Source: CAVTSA01 sp963790575
GTDB taxonomy: Bacteria; Chloroflexota; Dormibacteria; Dormibacterales; Dormibacteraceae
NCBI GenBank assembly: GCA_963790575.1
Contig: CAWBPD010000026.1
Coordinates: forward strand, 372,001-436,000
Length of the DNA: 64,000 bases
Direction of reading: 5' to 3'
Numbering within the stretch: the stretch's first letter is position 1; each line of letters opens with the position of its first letter. A model generated the notes under the pieces. It was not told where the DNA came from and made no database searches. It saw nothing but the letters and a program-made list of their open reading frames with translations. Positions 26,120 through 34,996 of the stretch are shown one piece after another. A program made the position numbers and the translations under genes.

Positions 26120-28009
26120 ATGGAAGCGCCACAAGTAACGAGATCATCGGCGGCGGCAGAAAGGACCAGGTACCCAGAGATCGCCGACCACGGCCTGATC
26201 GGGGATCTGCAGAGTGCCGCCCTCGTGGCCGTCGACGGCAGCATCGACTGGTTCTGCTGCCCGCGTTTCGATTCGGCCAGCGTGTTCGCGTCCCTCGTCG
26301 ACTACGAGCGCGGCGGCTACTTCCGCATCGCGGCCGCCGGTGACAGCGTCGGGCGCCAGATGTACTTCCCGTCGTCCGCTGTGCTCGTGACCAGGTTCAT
26401 GGCCACAGACGGGGTCGGCGAGGTGCTCGATTTCATGCCGATAGACGCGCCTCGGACGCCCAGCGAACGTCGCCGCATCGTTCGGATCATGCGAGTCGTC
26501 AGGGGCAGGATGCGTTTCGTCCTGGAGTGCGCGCCCCGGTTCGACTACGGCAGGGCAGCACACGACCTCGAGCTCACCGATTCGGGAGCCATCTTCCGCG
26601 GTCCCGACTTGCGCCTTGCCCTACGCTCGACCATCCCTCTCGAGAGCCGCGGTACGGACGTTCTGGTGGAGGCCAAGCTGGCGGAGGGCGAGGTCGCCGG
26701 AGTGGTGCTGGAATCGGGTTCCGAAGGGCAGACTCGCGCCATCTCCCCCTCCGAGCTGCTGGCCATGTTGGACGGGACGATCGGCAGCTGGCGATCCTGG
26801 CTGCGGCGGTCGACCTACGCCGGTAGGTGGCGCGAGATCGTAGAGCGATCGGCGATCACGCTGCGGCTCATGACGTACGCGCCAACCGGTGCCATCGTTG
26901 CAGCACCGACCGCCGGCCTGCCCGAGCAGGTGGGTGGAGAGCGCAACTGGGACTACCGCTTTACCTGGGTCCGCGATGCTTCGTTCTCCGTCTATGCCCT
27001 TCTTGGACTCGGGTTCGAGGACGAAGCGATCGCCTTCATGCAATGGCTCAACGACAGAGTCATCGAGGGGGCCGGAGAGGGTTCGGGACCGCTCAAGATC
27101 ATGTACCGGATCGACGGCTCCACAGATCTGGACGAGACGATTCTCGAGCACCTCGAGGGTTACCGCGGGTCGAGGCCGGTCCGAATTGGAAACGGCGCCG
27201 CAGACCAGCTTCAACTCGACATCTACGGGGAGGCCATGGACTCCCTATACCAGGGCAACCTGCGGGGACTCCGCATCGGCCATCGTGGATGGACGCATCT
27301 GCGCCAGATCATGGACTGGCTGATGGACAACTGGAATCAGCCTGACGAGGGCATCTGGGAGACGCGAGGCGGCCGTCAGCACTTCACGTACGGACGGCTG
27401 ATGTCGTGGGTCGCGCTGGACCGGACGATACGCATGGCTCGAGAGCACGGCTTGCCCGCCGATCTCACCCGCCTGATCACGGAACGGGACCGCATCTACG
27501 AACAGTTGATCGAGAGAGGTTGGAATGCGCACGTGGGCGCCTACGTCCAGCATTACGACACCGAGGTTCTGGACGCTTCGATACTGCTGATGCCCCTGGT
27601 CGGGTTTGCCTCTCCTCGCGATCCGATGTGGCAATCGACGCTCAGGGCGGTCGATCGACAACTGGTGTCGGACAGTCTCGTGTACCGGTACAACCCGAGT
27701 GCATCGCCTGACGGGCTGGTAGGTCACGAGGGTACGTTCTCGATCTGCACGTTCTGGTACGTCGACGCGCTGGCTCGATCCGGCCGTCTCGACGAGGCGC
27801 GATTGGTCTTCGAGAAGATGCTCACCTACGCCAACCCGCTTGGCTTGTTTGCCGAAGAGATAGGTCTGACCGGGGAACAGCTGGGGAACTTCCCTCAGGC
27901 GTTCAGCCATCTCGCCTTGATCAATGCGGCGATCAACCTCGACTACCAGCTCGACCATGGCGCCGGCACAGTTGACGTGCTGAATCCGGTCGGGTCCAGG
28001 CGAAGCTGA
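26120..28009 (+). CDS. GH15 glycoside hydrolase (glucoamylase/trehalase-like)
   Basis: 629 residues, inverting alpha-glucosidase of family GH15. The N-terminal TrmA-like sandwich domain starts IADHGLIGDLQSAALVAVDGSIDWFCCPRFDS; the (alpha/alpha)6 barrel contains NWDYRFTWVRDASF, GNGAADQLQLDIYGEAMD, and the C-terminal EEIGLTGEQLGNFPQAFSHLA with the presumed base Glu. This architecture matches mycobacterial GH15 trehalases. No signal peptide, so it acts in the cytoplasm, presumably on trehalose or malto-oligosaccharides. ATG 26120 follows AGGAG at 12 nt. It ends 6 nt before the dehydrogenase gene. Confidence 0.9.
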   Translation: MEAPQVTRSSAAAERTRYPEIADHGLIGDLQSAALVAVDGSIDWFCCPRFDSASVFASLVDYERGGYFRIAAAGDSVGRQMYFPSSAVLVTRFMATDGVGEVLDFMPIDAPRTPSERRRIVRIMRVVRGRMRFVLECAPRFDYGRAAHDLELTDSGAIFRGPDLRLALRSTIPLESRGTDVLVEAKLAEGEVAGVVLESGSEGQTRAISPSELLAMLDGTIGSWRSWLRRSTYAGRWREIVERSAITLRLMTYAPTGAIVAAPTAGLPEQVGGERNWDYRFTWVRDASFSVYALLGLGFEDEAIAFMQWLNDRVIEGAGEGSGPLKIMYRIDGSTDLDETILEHLEGYRGSRPVRIGNGAADQLQLDIYGEAMDSLYQGNLRGLRIGHRGWTHLRQIMDWLMDNWNQPDEGIWETRGGRQHFTYGRLMSWVALDRTIRMAREHGLPADLTRLITERDRIYEQLIERGWNAHVGAYVQHYDTEVLDASILLMPLVGFASPRDPMWQSTLRAVDRQLVSDSLVYRYNPSASPDGLVGHEGTFSICTFWYVDALARSGRLDEARLVFEKMLTYANPLGLFAEEIGLTGEQLGNFPQAFSHLALINAAINLDYQLDHGAGTVDVLNPVGSRRS

Positions 28010-28015
28010 GCACAG

Positions 28016-29143
28016 ATGAAAGCGGTCGCCGTCTTCCCCGGTTCGAGGCAGGTCGAGGTCATCGAGCACCCCGATCCGCGACGAACCGCGCCTGATCACG
28101 TCAAGCTGCGCGTTCTCGAGGTCGGCATCTGCGGCACCGACCGGGAGATCTGCTCGTTCGAGTACGGCACGCCTCCGCGGGGCGAGGATCACCTGGTGAT
28201 CGGTCACGAGTCGTTGGCCGAGGTCGTCGAGGTCGGCCCGGCCGTCGCCCAGGTGCAGGTGGGCCAGCTCGTCGTGCCCTCGGTGCGCCGCCCGTGTCCT
28301 CACCCCGAGTGTCAGGCCTGCAGGTCCGGCCACCAGGACTACTGCTACACCGGAGATTACGTAGAGCGCGGGATCAAGGAAGCGCATGGTTACATGACCG
28401 AGTTCGTGGTCGACCACGAGAAGTACCTGAACATCGTCCCCGAGGCGCTGCGAGATGTCGGGGTGCTCCTCGAGCCGCTGACCATCGCTGAGAAGGCGAT
28501 CGCACAGGTGCTCTGGCTCATGCGCCAACGCCCTCCCTGGATCAATCCAGAGACACCCCGCGAGCTGCAGGGGCGGGGACTCACGGCACTGGTCCTCGGC
28601 GTCGGCCCAGTCGGGCTGCTGGGCGCGATGGCTCTGATGTCCACCGGCTTCTCGACCTATGTCTACTCTCGAGAGCTGGCCCCCAACCCCCGTCTCGATG
28701 TGGTGGAGGCGATAGGCGCGACCTACATTTCCTCTCAGTCCACGGCGATCGCGGATCTTGCCTCGCAGATTGGCAACATCGACCTTGTCTATGAGGCGGC
28801 CGGCCAGTCACACTTCGCGCTCCAGGTGCTGAGGTTCCTTGGCATCAATGGTATCTACGTGCTGACCGGCGTCCCGGGCGTGCAGGCGTTGGTCGAGAGT
28901 GATCCCGCTCGGGTCATGCGGGACTTGGTGCTGAAGAATCAGGTGCTGCTGGGAACGGTCAACGCCGGAAGTGACGCCTTTGAGTCCGCAGCGCATGACC
29001 TGGGCATTCTCGACCGGCGCTGGCCGGCGGCTCTGCGGACGCTGATCGCCGGCCGCCACCCGGCAGAGGAGGCGCCGGACTTGATTCTCGGCAGGCCGGC
29101 CGGGATCAAGACCGTGATCGCGTTCGACGGCGAACGGACATGA
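28016..29143 (+). CDS. Glucose 1-dehydrogenase-like MDR enzyme
   Basis: 375 residues, zinc-dependent medium-chain dehydrogenase of the archaeal-type glucose dehydrogenase branch. ICGTDREICSFEYGTPP gives the catalytic Cys and threonine, GHESLAEVVEVG the catalytic His-Glu, PCPHPECQACRSGHQDYC the structural zinc site, LGVGPVGLLGAMAL the nucleotide loop and GVPG near the C-terminal domain. NAD(P)-dependent oxidation of glucose to gluconolactone is the likely reaction. It follows the GH15 gene by 6 nt and overlaps the flavoprotein gene (ATGA), so glucose released by the hydrolase may be its substrate (inference). Confidence 0.85.
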   Translation: MKAVAVFPGSRQVEVIEHPDPRRTAPDHVKLRVLEVGICGTDREICSFEYGTPPRGEDHLVIGHESLAEVVEVGPAVAQVQVGQLVVPSVRRPCPHPECQACRSGHQDYCYTGDYVERGIKEAHGYMTEFVVDHEKYLNIVPEALRDVGVLLEPLTIAEKAIAQVLWLMRQRPPWINPETPRELQGRGLTALVLGVGPVGLLGAMALMSTGFSTYVYSRELAPNPRLDVVEAIGATYISSQSTAIADLASQIGNIDLVYEAAGQSHFALQVLRFLGINGIYVLTGVPGVQALVESDPARVMRDLVLKNQVLLGTVNAGSDAFESAAHDLGILDRRWPAALRTLIAGRHPAEEAPDLILGRPAGIKTVIAFDGERT

Positions 29144-30552
29144 GGCTGGTGGTGGTCGGGGCCGGTCCCGCCGGCATCGCCGCCGCCCTGCAGGCTCAAG
29201 AGCTCGGCGCGGAGGTCACGCTGCTGGAGGCCGACCGAGCCGGAGGAACCAGCTTGAACCGCGGTCCGGCCCCCGTCCGGACACTGGCGCGAGCCGCCCG
29301 CCTGATGCGCGACTGGTCATCCTGGTCCACCTTTGGGCTCGAAGGCGGTCCACCCAGACCTGACCTGCCGGCGATGTTGGCCAACAGCGCCCGCGTCGCC
29401 CGCTACGCACACGACAAGAAGGACCTGGCCGGACACCTTCGGCAACGCGGGATCGAACTCGTAGAGGGCATTGGTGTGATCAGCTTCGCCGACCCTCACG
29501 TCCTTCGCTCGGCTACCGAGCGGACGTGGCGCGCGGATCGCGTCGTCATCGCGGTGGGCGGCGCACCGACTCGGTTGCCGATCCCGGGCGCGGATCTCGC
29601 TTTCACCTACGACGACATCCACTCCCTGACCGCCCTGCCCGACCGCGCCGCAATCGTTGGAGGCGCCGACACGGGCTGCCAGATCGGCTCGATTCTTGCC
29701 GACTTCGGAGCCAAGGTGGAGGTGTTCGAGGGCGGGCCACGTCTTCTCCCTTCCGCTGACGAGACCGTATCGGCAGGTCTACGAAGGGCGTTCGAAGGCC
29801 GGGGGATCCAGGTCCGGGCTCCAGCCATGGTGAGAGAGCTGGTGCGTTGCGACGGCCATCTCCGGGTGCGCTACGACCCTGGCTCGCCCGAGCCACACAC
29901 GGACGTTGAAGCCGTGTTCTTCGCAGCGGGCTGGCACGGAAACATCGATCCGCTTGGACTCGAGAACGCGGGGGTGATCGCGGATCGTCATGCCATACCA
30001 GTGGACGGCTACCTGCGCACGAACGTCGAGCACATCTTCGCGGTGGGCGACGTCAACGGTCGGTCGATGCTGGTCCAGACCGCGCGGCTCGAGGGCCGCC
30101 TCGCCGCCTTGAATGCCATCGAAGGCTCGACCCACGAGCCGGCCTATGACGTGATCCCCAGCGCCAGCTTCACCGACCCCGAGTACGGAAGCGTAGGCCT
30201 GACCGAGGCGCAGGCGGCCGCGAGCCATGACATCGCCATCGGGGTCGCGCGTTATGACGATCTCCTTCGACCAGTCGCCGATGGCCGGCCCGAGGGGTTC
30301 TGCAAGCTGGTCGTCGATCGCAATCGACGCAACATCCTCGGCGGACACGTGCTCGGGGAGTACTCAGCGGAGATCGTTCAGATGATCGCGGCATGCATGG
30401 TTGGCCAGATGGACATCGAGCAGGTCGCGGCCCTCCAACTCGCCTTCCCGACCTTCACCGAAGGGGTCTCCATGGCCGCCCAGATGGTGTGCAGGCGGCT
30501 GGGCATTGGCCGGTTTCCGGAGGTGTGGAGCTATCTCGGTGGAGCTGAATAG
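29140..30552 (+). CDS. Pyridine nucleotide-disulfide oxidoreductase homologue lacking redox cysteines and catalytic His
   Basis: 470 residues with full FAD (VVGAGPAGIAAALQAQELGA), NAD(P) (AAIVGGADTGCQIGSILADFGA), second FAD (VFAVGDVNG-like HIFAVGDVNGRS) and dimerisation domains. At the place of the CxxxxC disulfide (residues 38-43) it reads GGTSLNRGPAP, with Ser and Pro. The C-terminal HPT motif is FPT. It therefore cannot work as a lipoamide, glutathione or mercuric reductase. Soluble transhydrogenases have a similarly altered centre, and NAD(P)H shuttling for the adjacent dehydrogenase would fit. Function otherwise unknown. Confidence 0.85.
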   Translation: MRLVVVGAGPAGIAAALQAQELGAEVTLLEADRAGGTSLNRGPAPVRTLARAARLMRDWSSWSTFGLEGGPPRPDLPAMLANSARVARYAHDKKDLAGHLRQRGIELVEGIGVISFADPHVLRSATERTWRADRVVIAVGGAPTRLPIPGADLAFTYDDIHSLTALPDRAAIVGGADTGCQIGSILADFGAKVEVFEGGPRLLPSADETVSAGLRRAFEGRGIQVRAPAMVRELVRCDGHLRVRYDPGSPEPHTDVEAVFFAAGWHGNIDPLGLENAGVIADRHAIPVDGYLRTNVEHIFAVGDVNGRSMLVQTARLEGRLAALNAIEGSTHEPAYDVIPSASFTDPEYGSVGLTEAQAAASHDIAIGVARYDDLLRPVADGRPEGFCKLVVDRNRRNILGGHVLGEYSAEIVQMIAACMVGQMDIEQVAALQLAFPTFTEGVSMAAQMVCRRLGIGRFPEVWSYLGGAE

Positions 30553-30723
30553 ATGGGTCGTGCTGGAGCTCGTTCCCCCCACTTCACTCGGCGGTTGGCC
30601 GCCCTTGGGCGCCAGCCAGGACTTGCTCTGGTGGCTGACCGTTGCCGCGGGCACTCCGCCCGGAGTGGCGGCTACAAGCTTGACGACACCGACACCATGA
30701 CCCGGCCGCGCGGGGCGCAGTGA
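30553..30723 (+). CDS. Possible small ORF between flavoprotein and marC
   Basis: A 56-codon frame starts at the ATG immediately after the flavoprotein stop, with GGTGGAG 8 nt upstream, and its TGA overlaps the marC start (TGATG). The predicted peptide is basic and Gly/Arg-rich without recognisable motif. Packing supports it; lack of homology and other open frames in the same interval argue for caution. Confidence 0.3.
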   Translation: MGRAGARSPHFTRRLAALGRQPGLALVADRCRGHSARSGGYKLDDTDTMTRPRGAQ

Positions 30724-31373
30724 TGGCAGAGCTCGAGTCGCTGAACGCTGCCTTCGTCATCGACACGTTCCTGCTGTTGCTGATCGGCATCGGACCCAAA
30801 ATCGCGCTGGTCCCGTTCCTCGAGACCACCAGGGAGATGCCGGACGCGACCAAGCGCCGCGTCCTGCGCAGAATGCTCACCACTGCCGCCACCGTGGCGG
30901 CCCTCCTCCTGATCCTCGGCGGCCTGCTCACCCGGCTACTCCACTTCTCACCCGGCGCGCTGGGCATCTCCAGCGGGATCATCCTCCTGATCATCTCCGT
31001 GACGATGGTCCTCGGTCATCCGCACCCGGACAAGGGCGGCCACCCCATCGATATCCAGGACCCGATGCGGATCGCCGCCTTCCCGCTGGCTGTGCCCTAC
31101 CTGCTCAACCCGGCCGGCATCGTCGTGCTGGTGACCGCCTCGGCGGAGGCTGACTCGATCGCGGTGATCGCGATCGTCGTCGGCGTGCTCGCCCTGGTCC
31201 TCGCGCTAGACGTGGTGGTGCTCCGCTGGGCCGTGCACGTCAGCAAGCGCCTGGACGCGAGCCGGATGTTGGTGACCGAGAAGGTATTCGGGTTCCTACT
31301 CGCGGCCCTGGGGGTCCAGTTGATACTCAACGGCCTGTCCGACGTCGGCGTGATCCATCTTTCGGGCCACTGA
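30723..31373 (+). CDS. MarC family integral membrane protein
   Basis: 216 residues, six membrane helices. IDTFLLLLIGIGPKIALVPFLETTREM and the FPLAVPYLLNPAGIVVLV segment with its Pro/Asn-Pro pattern are the two MarC repeats. The family was once thought to confer multiple antibiotic resistance; its true role is unknown. ATG 30723 (or GTG 30720). Confidence 0.85.
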   Translation: MAELESLNAAFVIDTFLLLLIGIGPKIALVPFLETTREMPDATKRRVLRRMLTTAATVAALLLILGGLLTRLLHFSPGALGISSGIILLIISVTMVLGHPHPDKGGHPIDIQDPMRIAAFPLAVPYLLNPAGIVVLVTASAEADSIAVIAIVVGVLALVLALDVVVLRWAVHVSKRLDASRMLVTEKVFGFLLAALGVQLILNGLSDVGVIHLSGH

Positions 31374-31684
31374 GCGCCGCCCTCGGTGAGCACGGACGCC
31401 GTTGCCGCCAGCCCCCCTTACGGTGATGCGGCTTCGCACCTCAGCGCCGGCCTGCCCGCCCCAAAAGGCGACGTCGCCACGGTGAGGATCCGCTCGGCCC
31501 CCGCCGAAGGTTCCGATGGCGGTCCAGCGTCTACCCGGTCCGGTCATCGGCACTTCACGCGCGCGAGCCGGTGGGCAGAAGCCTAGTCCGGCAGCGCCGA
31601 GAACCCCCGACCACGTGCACAGGAGAGGCGCGCTCCCCGTGGCTGCGACCGTACCGATCTCGGCTACATTCGTCGCGACCCGAC
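31374..31684. other. Region upstream of the P-type-ATPase-like gene
   Basis: About 310 bp. The downstream frame remains open back to GTG 31571, but the extra residues are Arg/Ser-rich and have no recognisable fold, so I treat it as non-coding. No promoter is confidently visible. Confidence 0.4.
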
Positions 31685-34453
31685 ATGTCCAGGCCAGCTT
31701 CGCGTACAGCGGTTGGCCATCGAAGGAGCGCAAGCGGCCCTGGCTGGGTCGGCCTGCTGCTGGCTGCGAGTGGACTGGCCGCGGCGTTCGTCGCGCTCCT
31801 GGGCTGGCGTCGCTTTCGCGCCGAGTCCCGAACGGCTCGAGGGCGCCCGCCGGACGCGAAGGACGCAACGCTTCGAGGCCTGACTGCGAGCGAGGCGGCC
31901 GATCGTCTGCCGACTATCGACCTGGACCGCATGCTGACGATCGCACACCGGCGATTCATTCGGCGCGCCGTCCGCACCAACCTGATCACCGTGTTCAACC
32001 TCGACATGATCGCGATCGCGGCCCTGATGTTTCTGCTTGGGAGTCCGGCCAGTGGGATTGGGACTGCCGTCGTTCTGATCGCGAATGTCGTCCTACGCGT
32101 CGGCCAGGAGGTGCGCGTCAAGAGCCGCCTCGATCGGCTCATCAGCACGATCCGGCCCCGCGCTACCGTCATCCGCGACGGCGAACCCCGGCGGGTGGGA
32201 GTGCCGGAGGTGGTGGAAGGTGACCTGCTCGCTGTAGGTCTGGGCGACGAGGTACCCGTGTCGGGCGTCATCGTCCGCGCCAGCGGGCTGGCCGTGGGCG
32301 GGTCAACGACCCCGGTTGCCGTGCCCAAACTCGGCGCTGTCGTCGGCGATCGGCTGGAGGCTGGGAGGTTCTGCACGGGAGGCCACGCGATCTACCGTGC
32401 CACCGAGGCAGGCGCCCGGCGTGAAGCGGGCCGCATCGGCGAGACGGAGCTTCTGACGCCGGCGTTGACACCACTGACGATCCTTGTCCGTCGAATCCTG
32501 TACGCGCTGCTGGCGGTCGTGGCGGCCTTCAGTCTCCTCTTGGTCACGGGTGGCCTCATCCCCCGCGGCAGCCCCGGCTCGCAGGCCGCTTATCGCAACG
32601 CGTTTTCACTCGTCTTCGGCGTCGCCCCCACCAGCCTGTTCTTCCTTCTCGTGCTGGGCTACCTCATCGGCCTCCAGGATGTTGCCCTGCGTGGAGGCCT
32701 CGTTTACCGGCAAACCACGATCGAGGCCCTCGCCCGTGTCACCAGGGTTTGCCTCGGGGTCGGGAGTGTGATCAGCGGCGCTCAAGTGTCCATCCAGGCC
32801 CCGTCATCCGGTGCCATCAAAGGGAAGGGCGGGGGCGAGATGGCTCGCCGCCTGCTCGGAGACTTCGTGCACAGCGTCAGCACCGACACGACAACCAATC
32901 AGCTGCTGGCCGCCGCGCTCGCGGGCAGCCGTCGCGTGCCCTTGGAGGTGGCGGGTCACCTCTCCGTCTACGGGTGGCAGGGGGCCTCCTTCGACGATCC
33001 CGACATGGAGGGCACCTATGTCATTGGCGTGCCTCAAGTCATCGCCACGGCCGTTCCCGTGGAGGGGGCCATCTCGACACGCGCGGCGGCGTTGGCCTCC
33101 GAGTCAAAGGCGATGGCCGAACGAGGCGCGACTCGGGTGCGGCGCTGGCTGACGCAGTTTCGGCCCGGAGCGCGCGGCCGAACGGGCGCTCAGGACCAGG
33201 CCGGACTCACCGAACCGGACACGTTGACCCGAGCCGGAAGCGGCGAGTCGCCGACTCCGCTGTCGCGGGCGACCACGACCGGATTGCTGGCTCGAGTGCG
33301 TGCCCGCGTGCGCGATGCGATGTCGCCGCGCGACCAGGACCCGGCCGGGGACATCCAGCCCGCAGGGGCTCGACCGCGTCGCCTGCTGTTTGCCCAGCGT
33401 GCTGCCATCGGGTCTCTCTTGGACGGCGATGGCGCGCCGGTGCTGCCCGATCGGCTCGTACCACTCGCGGAGATTGTGTTCAGCAATACGGCCCGCCCCG
33501 ACGCGGTGCGCGCGACCCAAGCGCTCCAAAGGGCAGGGATCGAGGTGCAGCTGCTGGGCGGCTCCGACACGGCCTCGGTCGCTGGATTGGCACGATCGCT
33601 GGGAATCGACGAGACCGTGGATCTGTCCGGCCAGACGGAGGTTCAGAGGGCCGCCTCGCTCCAGGCCCTGACGCGGCGACCGGGGGTGACCGCGGAGGTT
33701 ATGCAAGGAGCCAGCGCGTTGGGACCGACCCACCCCGGGGTCGCGATCGCCCGGCGCGACGCTTCCCAAGCAGCCCTTGCGGCAGCAGACATGGTCCTGG
33801 TCGAGGACTCGTTGGCTGGATTGCCTCGGACCCTCAGCGCGGCGCGGCGGGTCACGAACGGGGTGATGGCGATGCTCAAGCTCAATCTGAGCCACATCGG
33901 CACCCAGCTCGGGCTCCTGGTCATCGTCTTCGCGGTCGGGTACCACGGCTTCGCCTATAGCTCGGTACAGAGCGGAGCCATCACCGTCTTCTCCATCAGC
34001 ATCCCATCCGTGGTCCTGCTGCGTTTGGCTCCCAGCCGGCTCGGCAGCAGTCGTTCTGCGGCTCTGAGCCTGGCTCGATTCGTCCTCCCGAGCGCGCTTG
34101 CGAGCATCGCCCTGGTCGTGTTCGTGTACTGGGGCTTTCTGGTCACGGACGGCAGCGCGGCGACAGCGCAGGTGGCAGTGACGTGGGTGTTGGTTGGAGC
34201 GGGACTCCTGCGTGTCATGCTGGTGCTGCCGCCATCCCGTATTTGGTCGGGGGGCGAAAGGCTCGTCGGGGACGCCCGGGTCTTCGGTCTGACCACCATC
34301 GCTGCCGGGCTTTTCGTGGCCGCAGTGGCGATCCCGCTCACTCGCGGCTGGTTGGGCCTGGCCTGGCTGCCCTCGGCGGCCTCATACGCGGTCTTGGCGG
34401 CGGCTCTGCTGGTCTGGACGGCGGTTCAGCTGACATTCTGGCGCTGGTTCTGA
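31685..34453 (+). CDS. P-type ATPase homologue with all catalytic motifs lost
   Basis: 922 residues laid out like a P-type cation pump: about ten membrane helices, an actuator region, the M4-like proline segment, a cytosolic P/N region and a C-terminal helix bundle. In ARVTRVCLGVGSVISGAQVSI the expected DKTGTLT (residues 358-364) is GVGSVIS, so the phosphorylated Asp is missing. The actuator TGE-type loop is GGSTTP, and the hinge GDGxND is replaced by QGASALGPTHPG, although AAADMVLVEDSLAGLPRTLSAARRVTNGV downstream is conserved. It cannot be an ordinary pump. A sensor, scaffold or regulatory membrane protein is possible. Start is uncertain (31571 GTG is an alternative). Confidence 0.85.
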   Translation: MSRPASRTAVGHRRSASGPGWVGLLLAASGLAAAFVALLGWRRFRAESRTARGRPPDAKDATLRGLTASEAADRLPTIDLDRMLTIAHRRFIRRAVRTNLITVFNLDMIAIAALMFLLGSPASGIGTAVVLIANVVLRVGQEVRVKSRLDRLISTIRPRATVIRDGEPRRVGVPEVVEGDLLAVGLGDEVPVSGVIVRASGLAVGGSTTPVAVPKLGAVVGDRLEAGRFCTGGHAIYRATEAGARREAGRIGETELLTPALTPLTILVRRILYALLAVVAAFSLLLVTGGLIPRGSPGSQAAYRNAFSLVFGVAPTSLFFLLVLGYLIGLQDVALRGGLVYRQTTIEALARVTRVCLGVGSVISGAQVSIQAPSSGAIKGKGGGEMARRLLGDFVHSVSTDTTTNQLLAAALAGSRRVPLEVAGHLSVYGWQGASFDDPDMEGTYVIGVPQVIATAVPVEGAISTRAAALASESKAMAERGATRVRRWLTQFRPGARGRTGAQDQAGLTEPDTLTRAGSGESPTPLSRATTTGLLARVRARVRDAMSPRDQDPAGDIQPAGARPRRLLFAQRAAIGSLLDGDGAPVLPDRLVPLAEIVFSNTARPDAVRATQALQRAGIEVQLLGGSDTASVAGLARSLGIDETVDLSGQTEVQRAASLQALTRRPGVTAEVMQGASALGPTHPGVAIARRDASQAALAAADMVLVEDSLAGLPRTLSAARRVTNGVMAMLKLNLSHIGTQLGLLVIVFAVGYHGFAYSSVQSGAITVFSISIPSVVLLRLAPSRLGSSRSAALSLARFVLPSALASIALVVFVYWGFLVTDGSAATAQVAVTWVLVGAGLLRVMLVLPPSRIWSGGERLVGDARVFGLTTIAAGLFVAAVAIPLTRGWLGLAWLPSAASYAVLAAALLVWTAVQLTFWRWF

Positions 34454-34854
34454 CCTGCGGGCCGGAGGCGGTAAGAGCTGTCAATTGAGTCGTGGGATCG
34501 GAGATATGACCGGAGACGATGAACATCAGTCGGCGGCCGAACATCTGGCCACAATTGCGCCACGATGATGTAGCCGACCGGCAGGCACACATAGGCAACG
34601 ATCGACCCTGTTGTGACCAGGGTCGTACCCGCGCAGTGCGGTCTTGGGATGGACTCCCTGCAGTCGAGCCTAGTCGCTCAGCTTCATAGGACAGCAGGAG
34701 GCTACTCCCTCGTACCCCCATTCGCAACCCATTGTCCCCTATCTGCGGCAGTTGCCTATCCCCTTGTGAAGTGACCTTGCCGCTCAGGACGAGGACACCT
34801 CCGGCGATACAAGCCGTCCAATGCCGGCGGGGACCCGCCGCCCCGGCTTGCCCC
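34454..34854. other. Right end of the accessory island, no clear gene
   Basis: About 400 bp. One minus-strand frame around 34480-34625 reads a hydrophobic stretch (SIVAYVCLPVGYIIVAQLWP) that could be a relic of a membrane protein, but there is no start and the rest has no pattern. Nothing else is supported. Confidence 0.4.
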
Positions 34855-34996
34855 GGCCATCTGTCGAGAGATGGCCCCAGAAACCGGGCCTGCGCGCGAC
34901 ATCTGTCGACAGATGGCCCTCAGGGTTGTCGGCAGATGGCCCGCGGGGGTTGCCGACGGATGGCCCGCGGGGGTTGCCGACGGATGGCCCTCAGGG
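34855..34996. repeat. Paired palindromes, family B copy 2, with 24-bp tandem units
   Basis: GGCCATCT-N6-AGATGGCC (34855-34876) and CATCTGTCGACAGATG (34900-34915) have centres 42 bp apart, as at 9866-9926. They are followed by three degenerate 24-bp units (TTGCCGACGGATGGCCC type, 34926-34996) that run into the last codons of the Rieske gene. Located at the 3' end of a long minus-strand gene block. Confidence 0.85.

Noticed and set aside
34480..34625. Membrane-protein relic on the minus strand
   Set aside because: One hydrophobic stretch only, no start, no second motif; too weak to annotate as a pseudogene.
9930..34990. Integrative element with integrase or transposase
   Set aside because: No integrase, recombinase, transposase or tRNA attachment site was found in the interval; only the repeat borders and gene content suggest mobility.
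34855..34996. CRISPR array
   Set aside because: Units are palindromic, 24 and 42 bp, degenerate, without unique 30-40-bp spacers of uniform size and without cas genes.
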